Positions 1 to 5,540 of a DNA stretch of 8,449 bases are shown one piece after another (positions within the stretch are counted from its first letter, which is position 1; each line of letters begins with the position of its first letter). A model generated the notes under the pieces. That model saw only the letters and a list, made by a program, of their open reading frames with translations. It had not been told where the DNA came from and did no database searches. Origin of the DNA: UBA3210 sp963653535 (GTDB lineage: Bacteria > Bacillota_I > Bacilli_A > RFN20 > CAG-449). The position numbers and the translations under genes were made by a program. The stretch is from contig CAVJWU010000045.1 in NCBI GenBank assembly GCA_963653535.1, positions 1-8,449 of the forward strand, given 5' to 3'.

Positions 1-21
1 AAGAAAAATTAAATTTTTTAG

Positions 22-147
22 TTTTCCACATTCTATATGTTAATTTATATAATAAAAGATAAGGAAATAAGTTTTCCACAATTTCCACATGTGGAAAAGT
101 TTGTCTACAATTGTGTATAAAGTTTTACTCTGTGGAAAAGTGGATAA
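22..147. other. oriC: Replication origin region: DnaA-box cluster
   Basis: A cluster of DnaA-box 9-mers (consensus TTWTNCACA) lies upstream of rpmH, the classic position of a Gram-positive origin. TTTTCCACA occurs on the + strand at 22-30 and 72-80 and on the - strand at 90-98 and 131-139. TTATACACA lies on the - strand at 112-120. One-mismatch versions are ATTTCCACA at 81-89 (+) and TTATCCACT at 139-147 (-), and a weaker TTGTCTACA is at 101-109. Boxes 72-80, 81-89 and 90-98 abut without spacers. The flanks repeat too: AGTTTTCCACA twice (+) and ACTTTTCCACA twice (-). By analogy with other Firmicutes, dnaA should lie just left of the window, pointing away. The boxes are seen; origin function is inferred. 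Confidence 0.9.
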
Positions 148-234
148 ATATCATTTTAAGAAGAAAAATAAAAATAAACACATTTTTTTTAATAAAAAAA
201 CATTCTTTTGTTGACTTATTATATAAATAATATA
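148..234. other. A+T-rich stretch beside the DnaA boxes, candidate unwinding element
   Basis: This stretch between the last DnaA box and the rpmH -10 hexamer is close to 90% A+T, with long A and T runs (for example 183-190 and 194-200). Such sequence next to a DnaA-box array is what a DNA unwinding element looks like. However, the whole window is A+T-rich, and in Bacillus the unwinding element lies on the other side of dnaA, so the function is only a suggestion. Confidence 0.35.
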
Positions 235-240
235 TATAAT
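211..240 (+). promoter_or_regulatory. rpmH promoter (sigma-A type)
   Basis: TTGACT at 211-216 is a 5/6 match to the -35 box and TATAAT at 235-240 is a perfect -10 box, with an 18-bp spacer. The start codon of rpmH is 37 nt downstream, with a strong GGAGG ribosome binding site at 264-268. The promoter lies about 65 bp from the last DnaA box, so DnaA binding could influence it. Confidence 0.75.
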
Positions 241-276
241 TTTATCGCGTATAGAACGTAATCGGAGGTTATAAAA

Positions 277-411
277 ATGAAAAGAACATATCAACCTAGT
301 AAAAGAAAACATAAGAACACTTGTGGTTTCCGTGCTAGAATGGCAACACCTAACGGTAGAAAAGTATTAGCAAGACGCCGTTCAAAAGGTAGAAAACAAC
401 TTACTGCATAA
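277..411 (+). CDS. rpmH: 50S ribosomal protein L34
   Basis: This 44-residue basic protein begins MKRTYQPSKRK and carries the family hallmarks GFRARMATPNGRKVLARRR and a KGRKQL tail. L34 is a small component of the large ribosomal subunit that contacts 23S rRNA. The ATG is preceded by GGAGG at 264-268 with 8-nt spacing, and the length matches the family (44-46 residues). Its place between a DnaA-box cluster and rnpA is the classic origin-proximal position. One oddity is residue 16, where the usual HGF motif reads CGF (codon TGT at 322-324). A strong terminator follows the gene. The identification is secure. Confidence 0.97.
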   Translation: MKRTYQPSKRKHKNTCGFRARMATPNGRKVLARRRSKGRKQLTA

Positions 412-420
412 GTAAAGCTT

Positions 421-451
421 AAAACCGTTACTGAGTAGTAACGGTTTTTTT
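421..451 (+). terminator. Hairpin terminator or attenuator between rpmH and rnpA
   Basis: Arms 421-431 (AAAACCGTTAC) and 438-448 (GTAACGGTTTT) are perfect complements around the 6-nt loop TGAGTA, and the T-run extends to 451. The A-run on the left arm means that the opposite strand also has a terminator-like T-run. No promoter fits between this hairpin and the rnpA ribosome binding site, so rnpA is probably transcribed by read-through. Confidence 0.85.
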
Positions 452-474
452 AAAACAAAGAAAGAGGATGAATT

Positions 475-819
475 ATGAAAATTAAATATCGTGTTAAATC
501 ACATCAAGATTTCCAAAGTGTCATCCATGAAAATAAAACTTTGAGTAATAGATGTTATGTCTGTTATTACAAAGTAAACGAACTAGACCACGCTAGAGTA
601 GGAATATCAACTTCTAAAAAACTTGGTAACGCAGTTATTAGAAATAAAATTAGAAGACAAATTCGTATGATAGCAAAAGATGTAATTAATTTTGATAAAA
701 ATATTGATTATTGCATAATTGTTAAAAAAGCATATCTAAGTAATGATTACGCGACTAATTTAAATGAATTATCAATTTTAATCAATAAAATAAATCGGAG
801 GATCGAAAATGAAATTTAA
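475..819 (+). CDS. rnpA: Ribonuclease P protein component
   Basis: This is the 114-residue protein subunit of RNase P. With the catalytic RNA it removes 5' leaders from tRNA precursors. The family signature is clear: residues 42-64 read ARVGISTSKKLGNAVIRNK followed by IRRQIR, including the conserved RNR-type basic motif R56-N57-K58-x-R60-R61. Length and high basic content fit the family (about 110-120). The ATG at 475 has an AGAGG ribosome binding site at 463-467 with 7-nt spacing. The 3' end overlaps yidC by 11 nt, so the two are probably translationally coupled, and no yidD lies between them. It has no evident promoter of its own and probably depends on read-through of the rpmH terminator. 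Confidence 0.96.
   Translation: MKIKYRVKSHQDFQSVIHENKTLSNRCYVCYYKVNELDHARVGISTSKKLGNAVIRNKIRRQIRMIAKDVINFDKNIDYCIIVKKAYLSNDYATNLNELSILINKINRRIENEI
797..801 (+). promoter_or_regulatory. yidC ribosome binding site inside rnpA
   Basis: GGAGG at 797-801 lies within the last codons of rnpA, 7 nt before the ATG at 809. It fixes the yidC start, which overlaps the rnpA end by 11 nt, and it supports the lipoprotein signal peptide that begins there. Confidence 0.8.
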
Positions 820-2197
820 AAAAGCCTTATTATTCCTTGGTATTTTCATGGTTATGGCTAGTACTTTAACTTCATGTACAAAATCATTCTGTAGTGTTAA
901 CGATAAAGCTCAAATGATGCTCGCTTCTGAAAACATTACTGATGATTCTGGAAGTCAAAAAGTCTATAAAGATTATGCAAAGACTGCAGAAATTCATAAA
1001 AGCGCAGAAAAACAAGGAATGTTAGTACCAACTGAAACATTCTACATTTATATGGAAAATAAAATTGAAGCATATGCAACAGGTTTAGATTCTTATTATG
1101 CAACAACTGCTCCATATAATGAAAATTTAGAATTATACAATCATTCATATGCAAGAGCGGTTGCTTTATTCGCTGGTGCTGAGACTTATGATGGAACTCA
1201 AACTTTATGGTACAACTATGATAAATGGGTTGAAAGTGCAAGAAAAGATTTAGGTGTTGAATATTGCCCAGATGCAAATTATTTCACACTTTATAAATCA
1301 ACATTTAATACATTAGTAAATGCAAAGACTACATGTATTTCACCTGTCACTCAATCATATAACGGTATTGTTGTTGAAGGTAAATCATGGGGAGATGCTT
1401 GGAGCCTTGGTTTAATTGAAGGCTTATTAGTATATCCTATCTCATGGTTATTATATACTTTAACTACTGCTTTTGCAGCGATGGGTGGATTTGGTGCATT
1501 ACTTGCGATTTTCATTGTTACACTTATCGTTAGAGGTGTTTTAATGGCATTAACATTTAAACAAACTCTTGCTCAAGGAAGAATGAGCGCTATTCAACCA
1601 GAAATTCAAAAATTACAAGCTAAATATCCAAATAGCCAAACTAACCAATATGAAAAGCAAAAGTTCGCACAAGAACAAATGGCTTTATATAAGAAATATA
1701 AGATTAATCCATTTGGAATGTTTATTATCTTAATCTTCCAATTCCCTATCTTCATCGCAGTTTGGTCAGCGATGCAAGGTTCATCAATCCTCATGAGCGG
1801 AACAATCTTTGGCTTAGCTCTTTCTACTACAACTTCAACAGGTTTAATGAATTGGTCAGGCCCATGGTATGTTGCTTGGATTGTCTTTATCTTAATGGCA
1901 GTCGCTCAATTCTTATCAATGAAGATACCTCAATGGTTACAAAAGAAAAGAGTTGGTGAAGCTCCTAAATTAAGTAAGAATCCTGCTCAAGATCAATCTG
2001 CAAAAACTATGAAATGGATGAACTATATCATGATTTTCATGGTTATCTTTATGGGTTTATCTTTACCAATTGCTATGTGTATTTATTGGTTCATCACTGC
2101 GTTAGTCTCTTTAGGACAAAGCTTCATTACACATAAGATTAATGAAAAAATGATGTTAAAAAATAAATATGGTAAAGATTATAAAAAGAATAAATAG
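809..2197 (+). CDS. yidC: Membrane protein insertase YidC (SpoIIIJ/Oxa1 type) with long extracytoplasmic insert
   Basis: YidC inserts membrane proteins, alone or with SecYEG. Residues 1-23 form a lipoprotein signal peptide ending in lipobox LTSC, with C23 as the lipidated residue. The Oxa1-like core starts near W194 and has five predicted membrane segments: about 223-248 (with the hydrophilic-groove arginine at R242), 302-324, 353-373, 405-427 and 428-445. A charged cytoplasmic hairpin follows R242 (residues 255-300), and the C-terminus is basic (KNKYGKDYKKNK), as expected for ribosome contact. The protein has 462 residues against about 260-280 for most Gram-positive homologues. The excess is mainly residues 24-190, an aromatic-rich outer segment with cysteines at 28, 153 and 176. 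It does not look like the beta-rich P1 domain of Gram-negative YidC, though I cannot model it. The family call is firm; the role of the insert is unknown. Confidence 0.95.
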   Translation: MKFKKALLFLGIFMVMASTLTSCTKSFCSVNDKAQMMLASENITDDSGSQKVYKDYAKTAEIHKSAEKQGMLVPTETFYIYMENKIEAYATGLDSYYATTAPYNENLELYNHSYARAVALFAGAETYDGTQTLWYNYDKWVESARKDLGVEYCPDANYFTLYKSTFNTLVNAKTTCISPVTQSYNGIVVEGKSWGDAWSLGLIEGLLVYPISWLLYTLTTAFAAMGGFGALLAIFIVTLIVRGVLMALTFKQTLAQGRMSAIQPEIQKLQAKYPNSQTNQYEKQKFAQEQMALYKKYKINPFGMFIILIFQFPIFIAVWSAMQGSSILMSGTIFGLALSTTTSTGLMNWSGPWYVAWIVFILMAVAQFLSMKIPQWLQKKRVGEAPKLSKNPAQDQSAKTMKWMNYIMIFMVIFMGLSLPIAMCIYWFITALVSLGQSFITHKINEKMMLKNKYGKDYKKNK

Positions 2198-2208
2198 GAA
2201 GGTGCATT

Positions 2209-2820
2209 ATGAGATATAAAGGAAGTAACTTAGATGAAGCATTAGAATTAGCTTCAAAAGAAGAATATGTCGATAAAGCAGATTTAGCTTACGAAGTAGT
2301 TGTTGAAGAAGAAAATAATGTTGAAATTGAAGTATTTACAATTGTTGATGTTATTGAATATTCACAAAATTATTTAAAAGAAGCTTTAGAAGCATTAGGA
2401 GTTGAAGCTAAAGTAACTCCATCTATTAAAGATGATATTATTCGTTTAAAAATTGATTCAGACCATAACCCAATCTTAATTGGTAAAAATGGTACTACAC
2501 TTCAATCATTAAATGAATTAACTAGAATTGCAATTTCTAATCATTTCAAACATAGATATAGAGTATTATTAGATATCAATGGTTATAAAGATGATAAATA
2601 TGATCGTTTAACTAAGATGGCACGTAGACTTGCTCATGAAGTTCAAAAAACTCATACCAATGTAACTCTTGATCCAATGCCATCTGATGAAAGAAGAATG
2701 ATTCATAATTGTTTAACTAATATGCCTCATATTAGAACTGAATCTACTGGTGTCGGTAAAGAAAGACAAGTTCAAATCATCTATGTTGATGATGAAAATG
2801 TAACAAAGGAGGAAGAATAA
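2209..2820 (+). CDS. jag: RNA-binding protein Jag/KhpB (KH and R3H domains)
   Basis: Jag/KhpB is a cytoplasmic RNA-binding protein, usually encoded next to yidC. It works with KhpA in other Firmicutes and affects cell division and elongation. A KH domain spans about residues 75-130, with the RNA-gripping GxxG loop G92-K93-N94-G95. An R3H domain spans about 135-200, with R162 and H166 in the Rx3H arrangement (DERRMIH). The N-terminal Jag-N region (residues 1-50) retains YKGSNLDEALELA but lacks the usual KKGFLG-like loop. At 203 residues it is near family length. It starts 11 nt after yidC with AGGAAGG as ribosome binding site, so the two are co-transcribed. The stop codon lies inside the terminator hairpin. 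Confidence 0.94.
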   Translation: MRYKGSNLDEALELASKEEYVDKADLAYEVVVEEENNVEIEVFTIVDVIEYSQNYLKEALEALGVEAKVTPSIKDDIIRLKIDSDHNPILIGKNGTTLQSLNELTRIAISNHFKHRYRVLLDINGYKDDKYDRLTKMARRLAHEVQKTHTNVTLDPMPSDERRMIHNCLTNMPHIRTESTGVGKERQVQIIYVDDENVTKEEE

Positions 2821-2832
2821 TTCTTCCTTTTT
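2805..2832 (+). terminator. Terminator overlapping the jag stop codon
   Basis: GGAAGAAT at 2811-2818 and ATTCTTCC at 2820-2827 are perfect complements, and flanking bases (AAGGA against TTTTT) extend the stem with A-T and G-T pairs. The hairpin is followed by TTTTT and a further T-rich stretch. The left arm codes the last residues of Jag (KEEE), and the stop codon TAA (2818-2820) sits in the loop. It would end the rpmH-rnpA-yidC-jag transcript. Confidence 0.65.
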
Positions 2833-2835
2833 ATT

Positions 2836-2863
2836 TTGTGATTATGCTTAATTAATATATAAT
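2836..2863 (+). promoter_or_regulatory. Putative promoter of the mnmE-tatD-rnmV-rsmA operon
   Basis: TATAAT at 2858-2863 is a perfect -10 box. The best -35 candidate is TTGTGA at 2836-2841 (4/6), with a 16-bp spacer. It lies just after the jag terminator and 20 nt before the mnmE start codon, which has AGAGG at 2872-2876. The short leader is consistent with a housekeeping promoter. Confidence 0.5.
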
Positions 2864-2883
2864 TAGAAAAAAGAGGTAACAAA

Positions 2884-4206
2884 ATGTTTGATTGTATTGT
2901 TTCATTAATTACCCCACCTTTAAAAGGGGCAATTGCAGTTATAAGAATAAGTGGAGAACATACATTAGATATCGGTAATGAAATCTTCACTAGAAAAATA
3001 GAAAAACCTAATTATGTCTACTATGGACATATTAAAAATAAAGAAGAAATTATTGACGAAGTAATGCTTACTTACTTTAAAGGTCCTAAATCATTTACCG
3101 GCGAAGATGTTATTGAAATATCTTGTCACGGCTCAATGTTAATCGCGAATGAAATTATTTCTTTAATAATTGAAAAAGGAGCGAGAATCGCAGAAAGAGG
3201 CGAATTCACTTCTCGAGCGTTTTATAATGGAAGAATTGATCTAGTTCAAGCGGAAGCAGTAAATTCATTAATTAATGCTGAAACTAAAGAAGCAAAGACA
3301 TTATCTTTATATTCTTTAGGTGGAGAAACTTCTTCTTTATTAGATCCTATAAAAACAAAACTTGCCGATATCTTATCAAATATTGAAGTTAATATTGATT
3401 ACCCAGAATATCAAGATATTGAAAGTGTAACTAATGATAAAATTATTAATGAAATGGATTCTTTAATTTCTACTTTAGATTCATTAATCTCAAAAGGAGA
3501 AAAATCAAAACTTATTGTTGAAGGTATTTCAGTTGCTTTAGTAGGTAGACCTAATGTTGGTAAATCTTCGTTATTAAATGAATTATTAGGTAAAGATAAG
3601 GCGATTGTAACTAATATTCCTGGAACTACAAGAGATATAGTTGAAGGACAAATTAATCTCAATGGTTTAATTGTTAATCTCCTCGATACTGCAGGAATAA
3701 GAGATTCAGACGATGTAGTTGAACAAATCGGAATAAATAAATCAAAAGAAACTATTTCTAATGCAGATTTAGTTATTGTTGTTTTAGAAAAAGGTAATTT
3801 AACCCAAGAAGATAAAGAAATATTAGATTATACAAAAGATAAGAAAAGACTTATCGTCTATAATAAAGACGATTTAAAAGAAAATAAATCTAATGATGAA
3901 GAAATATATATTTCATGTATTAATCATGATATTAAAGCTTTAACTGATGCTTTAAGTAAATTATATTCTCTTGATAAAATGAATGCTTTAAGTCCTTCTT
4001 TAACTTCTTCTCGTGATATAGGTTTATTAAATAAAGCTAAAGAGAACTTAATTAATGCAAAAGAAGAAGCATTAATGGGTATTTCTTTAGATTTGATATC
4101 TACTTCGATTAAAGCGAGCTATGATGCTTTAAAAGAAATTCTTGGAGAAGAAGTTAAAGTAGATTTAACAGAAGAAATTTTCTCTCGTTTCTGTGTAGGT
4201 AAATAA
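2884..4206 (+). CDS. mnmE: tRNA modification GTPase MnmE (TrmE)
   Basis: MnmE works with MnmG to add the (carboxymethyl)aminomethyl group at C5 of wobble U34 in certain tRNAs, using GTP and a folate derivative. The folate-binding N-terminal domain covers about residues 1-118 (TPPLKGAIAVIRISG at the start). A helical region flanks the inserted GTPase domain. There G1 is GRPNVGKS from G221, the switch is GTTRD at 247-251, G3 is DTAG at 268-271 and G4 is NKDD at 327-330. The catalytic C-terminal FCVGK is intact, with C437. At 440 residues it is slightly shorter than E. coli MnmE (454). mnmG, often the next gene in Firmicutes, is replaced by tatD one base downstream. Confidence 0.97.
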   Translation: MFDCIVSLITPPLKGAIAVIRISGEHTLDIGNEIFTRKIEKPNYVYYGHIKNKEEIIDEVMLTYFKGPKSFTGEDVIEISCHGSMLIANEIISLIIEKGARIAERGEFTSRAFYNGRIDLVQAEAVNSLINAETKEAKTLSLYSLGGETSSLLDPIKTKLADILSNIEVNIDYPEYQDIESVTNDKIINEMDSLISTLDSLISKGEKSKLIVEGISVALVGRPNVGKSSLLNELLGKDKAIVTNIPGTTRDIVEGQINLNGLIVNLLDTAGIRDSDDVVEQIGINKSKETISNADLVIVVLEKGNLTQEDKEILDYTKDKKRLIVYNKDDLKENKSNDEEIYISCINHDIKALTDALSKLYSLDKMNALSPSLTSSRDIGLLNKAKENLINAKEEALMGISLDLISTSIKASYDALKEILGEEVKVDLTEEIFSRFCVGK

Positions 4207-4207
4207 T

Positions 4208-4981
4208 ATGATTTTTGATACACATTGTCATTTATATGATGAAAAATATCTTTCTAACGACGAAGTAATTAAATCTTGTTTAGAACAAGGAGTTAATTTA
4301 ATGATGATTCCTGGTGATAATATAAAGAATTCTTATAAGGCTATTTCTCTTGCTAGTAAGTTTAATGAAGTTTACGCGGCAGTAGGAATTCATCCAGAAG
4401 AAATTGATGAGACGACATTAAAAGAAGGTTTATTAGAAATAAGAAAGCTAGTATCATTATCAAATAAAGTAAAAGCAATCGGTGAAATTGGTTTAGATAA
4501 ACATTGGATTAAAGATGAAGTCACTATTGCAAAACAAAAAGAATATTTTATCGCTCAAATAGAACTCGCTAATGAATTACATCTACCAATCATTGTTCAT
4601 GCACGTGATGCAGATGGAGATACCTTTGATATATTAAGAAAATATAAACCCCTATATGGATGTGTTTTACACTGTTTTTCAGGAAGCGTAGAACTCATGA
4701 AAGAATATGTTAAGATGGGATTTTATATTGGTATTGATGGACCAGTTACTTATAAAAACTCTGTTACACCAAAAGAAGTAGCTCGTTTAGTTCCATTAGA
4801 AAATATGTTAATAGAAACTGATTCACCTTACTTACCTCCAGTGCCTCATCGCGGAGAATTAAATTATCCATATTATTTAAAATATGTTATTGAGAAAATT
4901 AGTGAAATAAGAGGAATTGTTTCACGTGAAATAGAATATACTACGTATAATAATGGTAGGAAGTTATTTAGGATTGATTAA
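4208..4981 (+). CDS. tatD: TatD family metal-dependent deoxyribonuclease
   Basis: This 257-residue TIM-barrel hydrolase belongs to the TatD/YcfH/YabD family, whose characterised members are metal-dependent DNases. All metal-site motifs are present: DTHCH (H6 and H8), GIHPEE (H62), GEIGLD (E93), VHARDA (H131), HCFSG (H155) and ETDSPYLPP (D205). The length matches the family. It starts one base after mnmE and ends one base before rnmV, so it belongs to the same operon. Pairing of tatD with rnmV and rsmA is conserved in Firmicutes. The 3' part of the gene also carries a near-perfect parS site at 4918-4933, read as codons for IVSREI. Its physiological substrate here is not known. Confidence 0.95.
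   Translation: MIFDTHCHLYDEKYLSNDEVIKSCLEQGVNLMMIPGDNIKNSYKAISLASKFNEVYAAVGIHPEEIDETTLKEGLLEIRKLVSLSNKVKAIGEIGLDKHWIKDEVTIAKQKEYFIAQIELANELHLPIIVHARDADGDTFDILRKYKPLYGCVLHCFSGSVELMKEYVKMGFYIGIDGPVTYKNSVTPKEVARLVPLENMLIETDSPYLPPVPHRGELNYPYYLKYVIEKISEIRGIVSREIEYTTYNNGRKLFRID
4918..4933. promoter_or_regulatory. parS: parS site 1 (ParB/Spo0J binding), inside tatD
   Basis: TGTTTCACGTGAAATA matches the parS palindrome TGTTNCACGTGAAACA at every fixed position except the last but one (T for C). It lies about 4.8 kb from the DnaA boxes, within the origin-proximal zone where parS sites cluster. ParB loads there and recruits SMC, and segregates the origin with ParA. The parAB genes are not in the window. 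Confidence 0.8.
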
Positions 4982-4982
4982 T

Positions 4983-5540
4983 ATGAACGAAAAAGTAGTA
5001 ATTGTTGTTGAAGGAAAGACAGATATAGATGTTTTAAGTAAATTAACTGATGCAATACTAGTTTCAACAAATGGTTCAGATATTCCACGTGAAACATTAG
5101 AATATATTAAGGAATTATCTAAGAATTATAAGATCATTATTTTAACTGATCCTGATTATCCAGGATTAAGAATTAGAGAAAAAGTAACTTCAGTTGTTCC
5201 AAATGCTTTTCAAGCGTATGTAGATCGTTCAAAAGCGAGTAATGGTAAGAAATTAGGTGTTGCAGAAACTGATTTAGAAGAAATTATAAGAGCGTTAAAA
5301 GATGCGAAATGTTATACATTAACTAATGATATTACATATAATTATTCAATTAACGATATGTATGAATTAGGATTATGTGGAAAAGATAATTCTTCTTATT
5401 TAAGGAATGAAGTATATAAGAAATTTAATCTTGGCTTTGGTTCATCGAAAACATTGATGAAAAGATTAAGTGTTATGAATATTAATAAAGAAGAATTAAA
5501 AGAATTTATTGGAGGTATTAAGGATGATAATTGCAAGTAA
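4983..5540 (+). CDS. rnmV: Ribonuclease M5
   Basis: RNase M5 trims 5S rRNA precursors in low-GC Gram-positive bacteria. The Toprim domain is at the N-terminus: VVEGKTD with catalytic E10, and LTDPDYPG with the acidic pair D56 and D58. Family blocks follow in KASNGKKLGVAETDLEEIIRAL and, near the C-terminus, FGSSKTLMKRLSVMNINKEEL. The ATG at 4983 is preferred: it gives 185 residues (B. subtilis has about 186), sits one base after the tatD stop and has AGGA at 4970-4973. An upstream ATG at 4953 would add ten unconserved residues and lacks a ribosome binding site. The 3' end overlaps rsmA by 17 nt, a common rnmV-rsmA arrangement. A second parS-like site lies at 5081-5096. Confidence 0.94.
   Translation: MNEKVVIVVEGKTDIDVLSKLTDAILVSTNGSDIPRETLEYIKELSKNYKIIILTDPDYPGLRIREKVTSVVPNAFQAYVDRSKASNGKKLGVAETDLEEIIRALKDAKCYTLTNDITYNYSINDMYELGLCGKDNSSYLRNEVYKKFNLGFGSSKTLMKRLSVMNINKEELKEFIGGIKDDNCK
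5081..5096. promoter_or_regulatory. parS: parS site 2 (ParB/Spo0J binding), inside rnmV
   Basis: TATTCCACGTGAAACA differs from the parS consensus TGTTNCACGTGAAACA at only the second base. It is 163 bp downstream of the site in tatD and is read as codons for DIPRET of RNase M5. Two such close matches within 200 bp of a very A+T-rich sequence are hard to explain by chance. Confidence 0.75.
5511..5515 (+). promoter_or_regulatory. rsmA ribosome binding site that sets its start
   Basis: GGAGG at 5511-5515, inside the end of rnmV, stands 8 nt before ATG 5524. An in-frame TTG at 5509 would start on top of this site, so ATG 5524 is the likely start. Confidence 0.8.

Noticed and set aside
1..21. Part of dnaA at the left edge
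   Set aside because: The 21 bases before the first DnaA box are A+T-rich with no start codon context on either strand. dnaA is expected further left but is not visible.
936..1277. Open frame of 113 codons on the - strand inside yidC
   Set aside because: It lies wholly within the well-supported yidC gene, has no recognisable domain or ribosome binding site, and its His/Leu/Phe-rich translation is typical of the antisense of an A+T-rich gene. The short frames at 1606-1794 (-), 1762-1959 (+), 2781-2990 (-) and 3411-3662 (-) were dismissed for the same reasons.
2806..2812. AAAGGAGG as a ribosome binding site for a small gene after jag
   Set aside because: No start codon follows at a useful distance with an open frame. 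The sequence is the end of jag and the terminator arm.
4597..4612. Third CACGTG core, in tatD, as a parS site
   Set aside because: The flanks match the parS consensus at only about 11 of 15 fixed positions, and the core is explained by the conserved HARDA motif of TatD.
4953..4982. Upstream ATG start for rnmV
   Set aside because: It would add ten residues unlike any RNase M5 N-terminus, overlaps tatD by 29 nt and has no ribosome binding site. ATG 4983 gives the family length.
5376..5384. Isolated DnaA box (TTTTCCACA on the - strand) in rnmV
   Set aside because: A single 9-mer match has an appreciable chance of occurring in 8.4 kb of this composition, it has no neighbouring boxes, and the codons for LCGK explain it.
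5509..5523. TTG start for rsmA
   Set aside because: The TTG overlaps the GGAGG that serves ATG 5524, so it cannot use it. ATG 5524 has ideal spacing.
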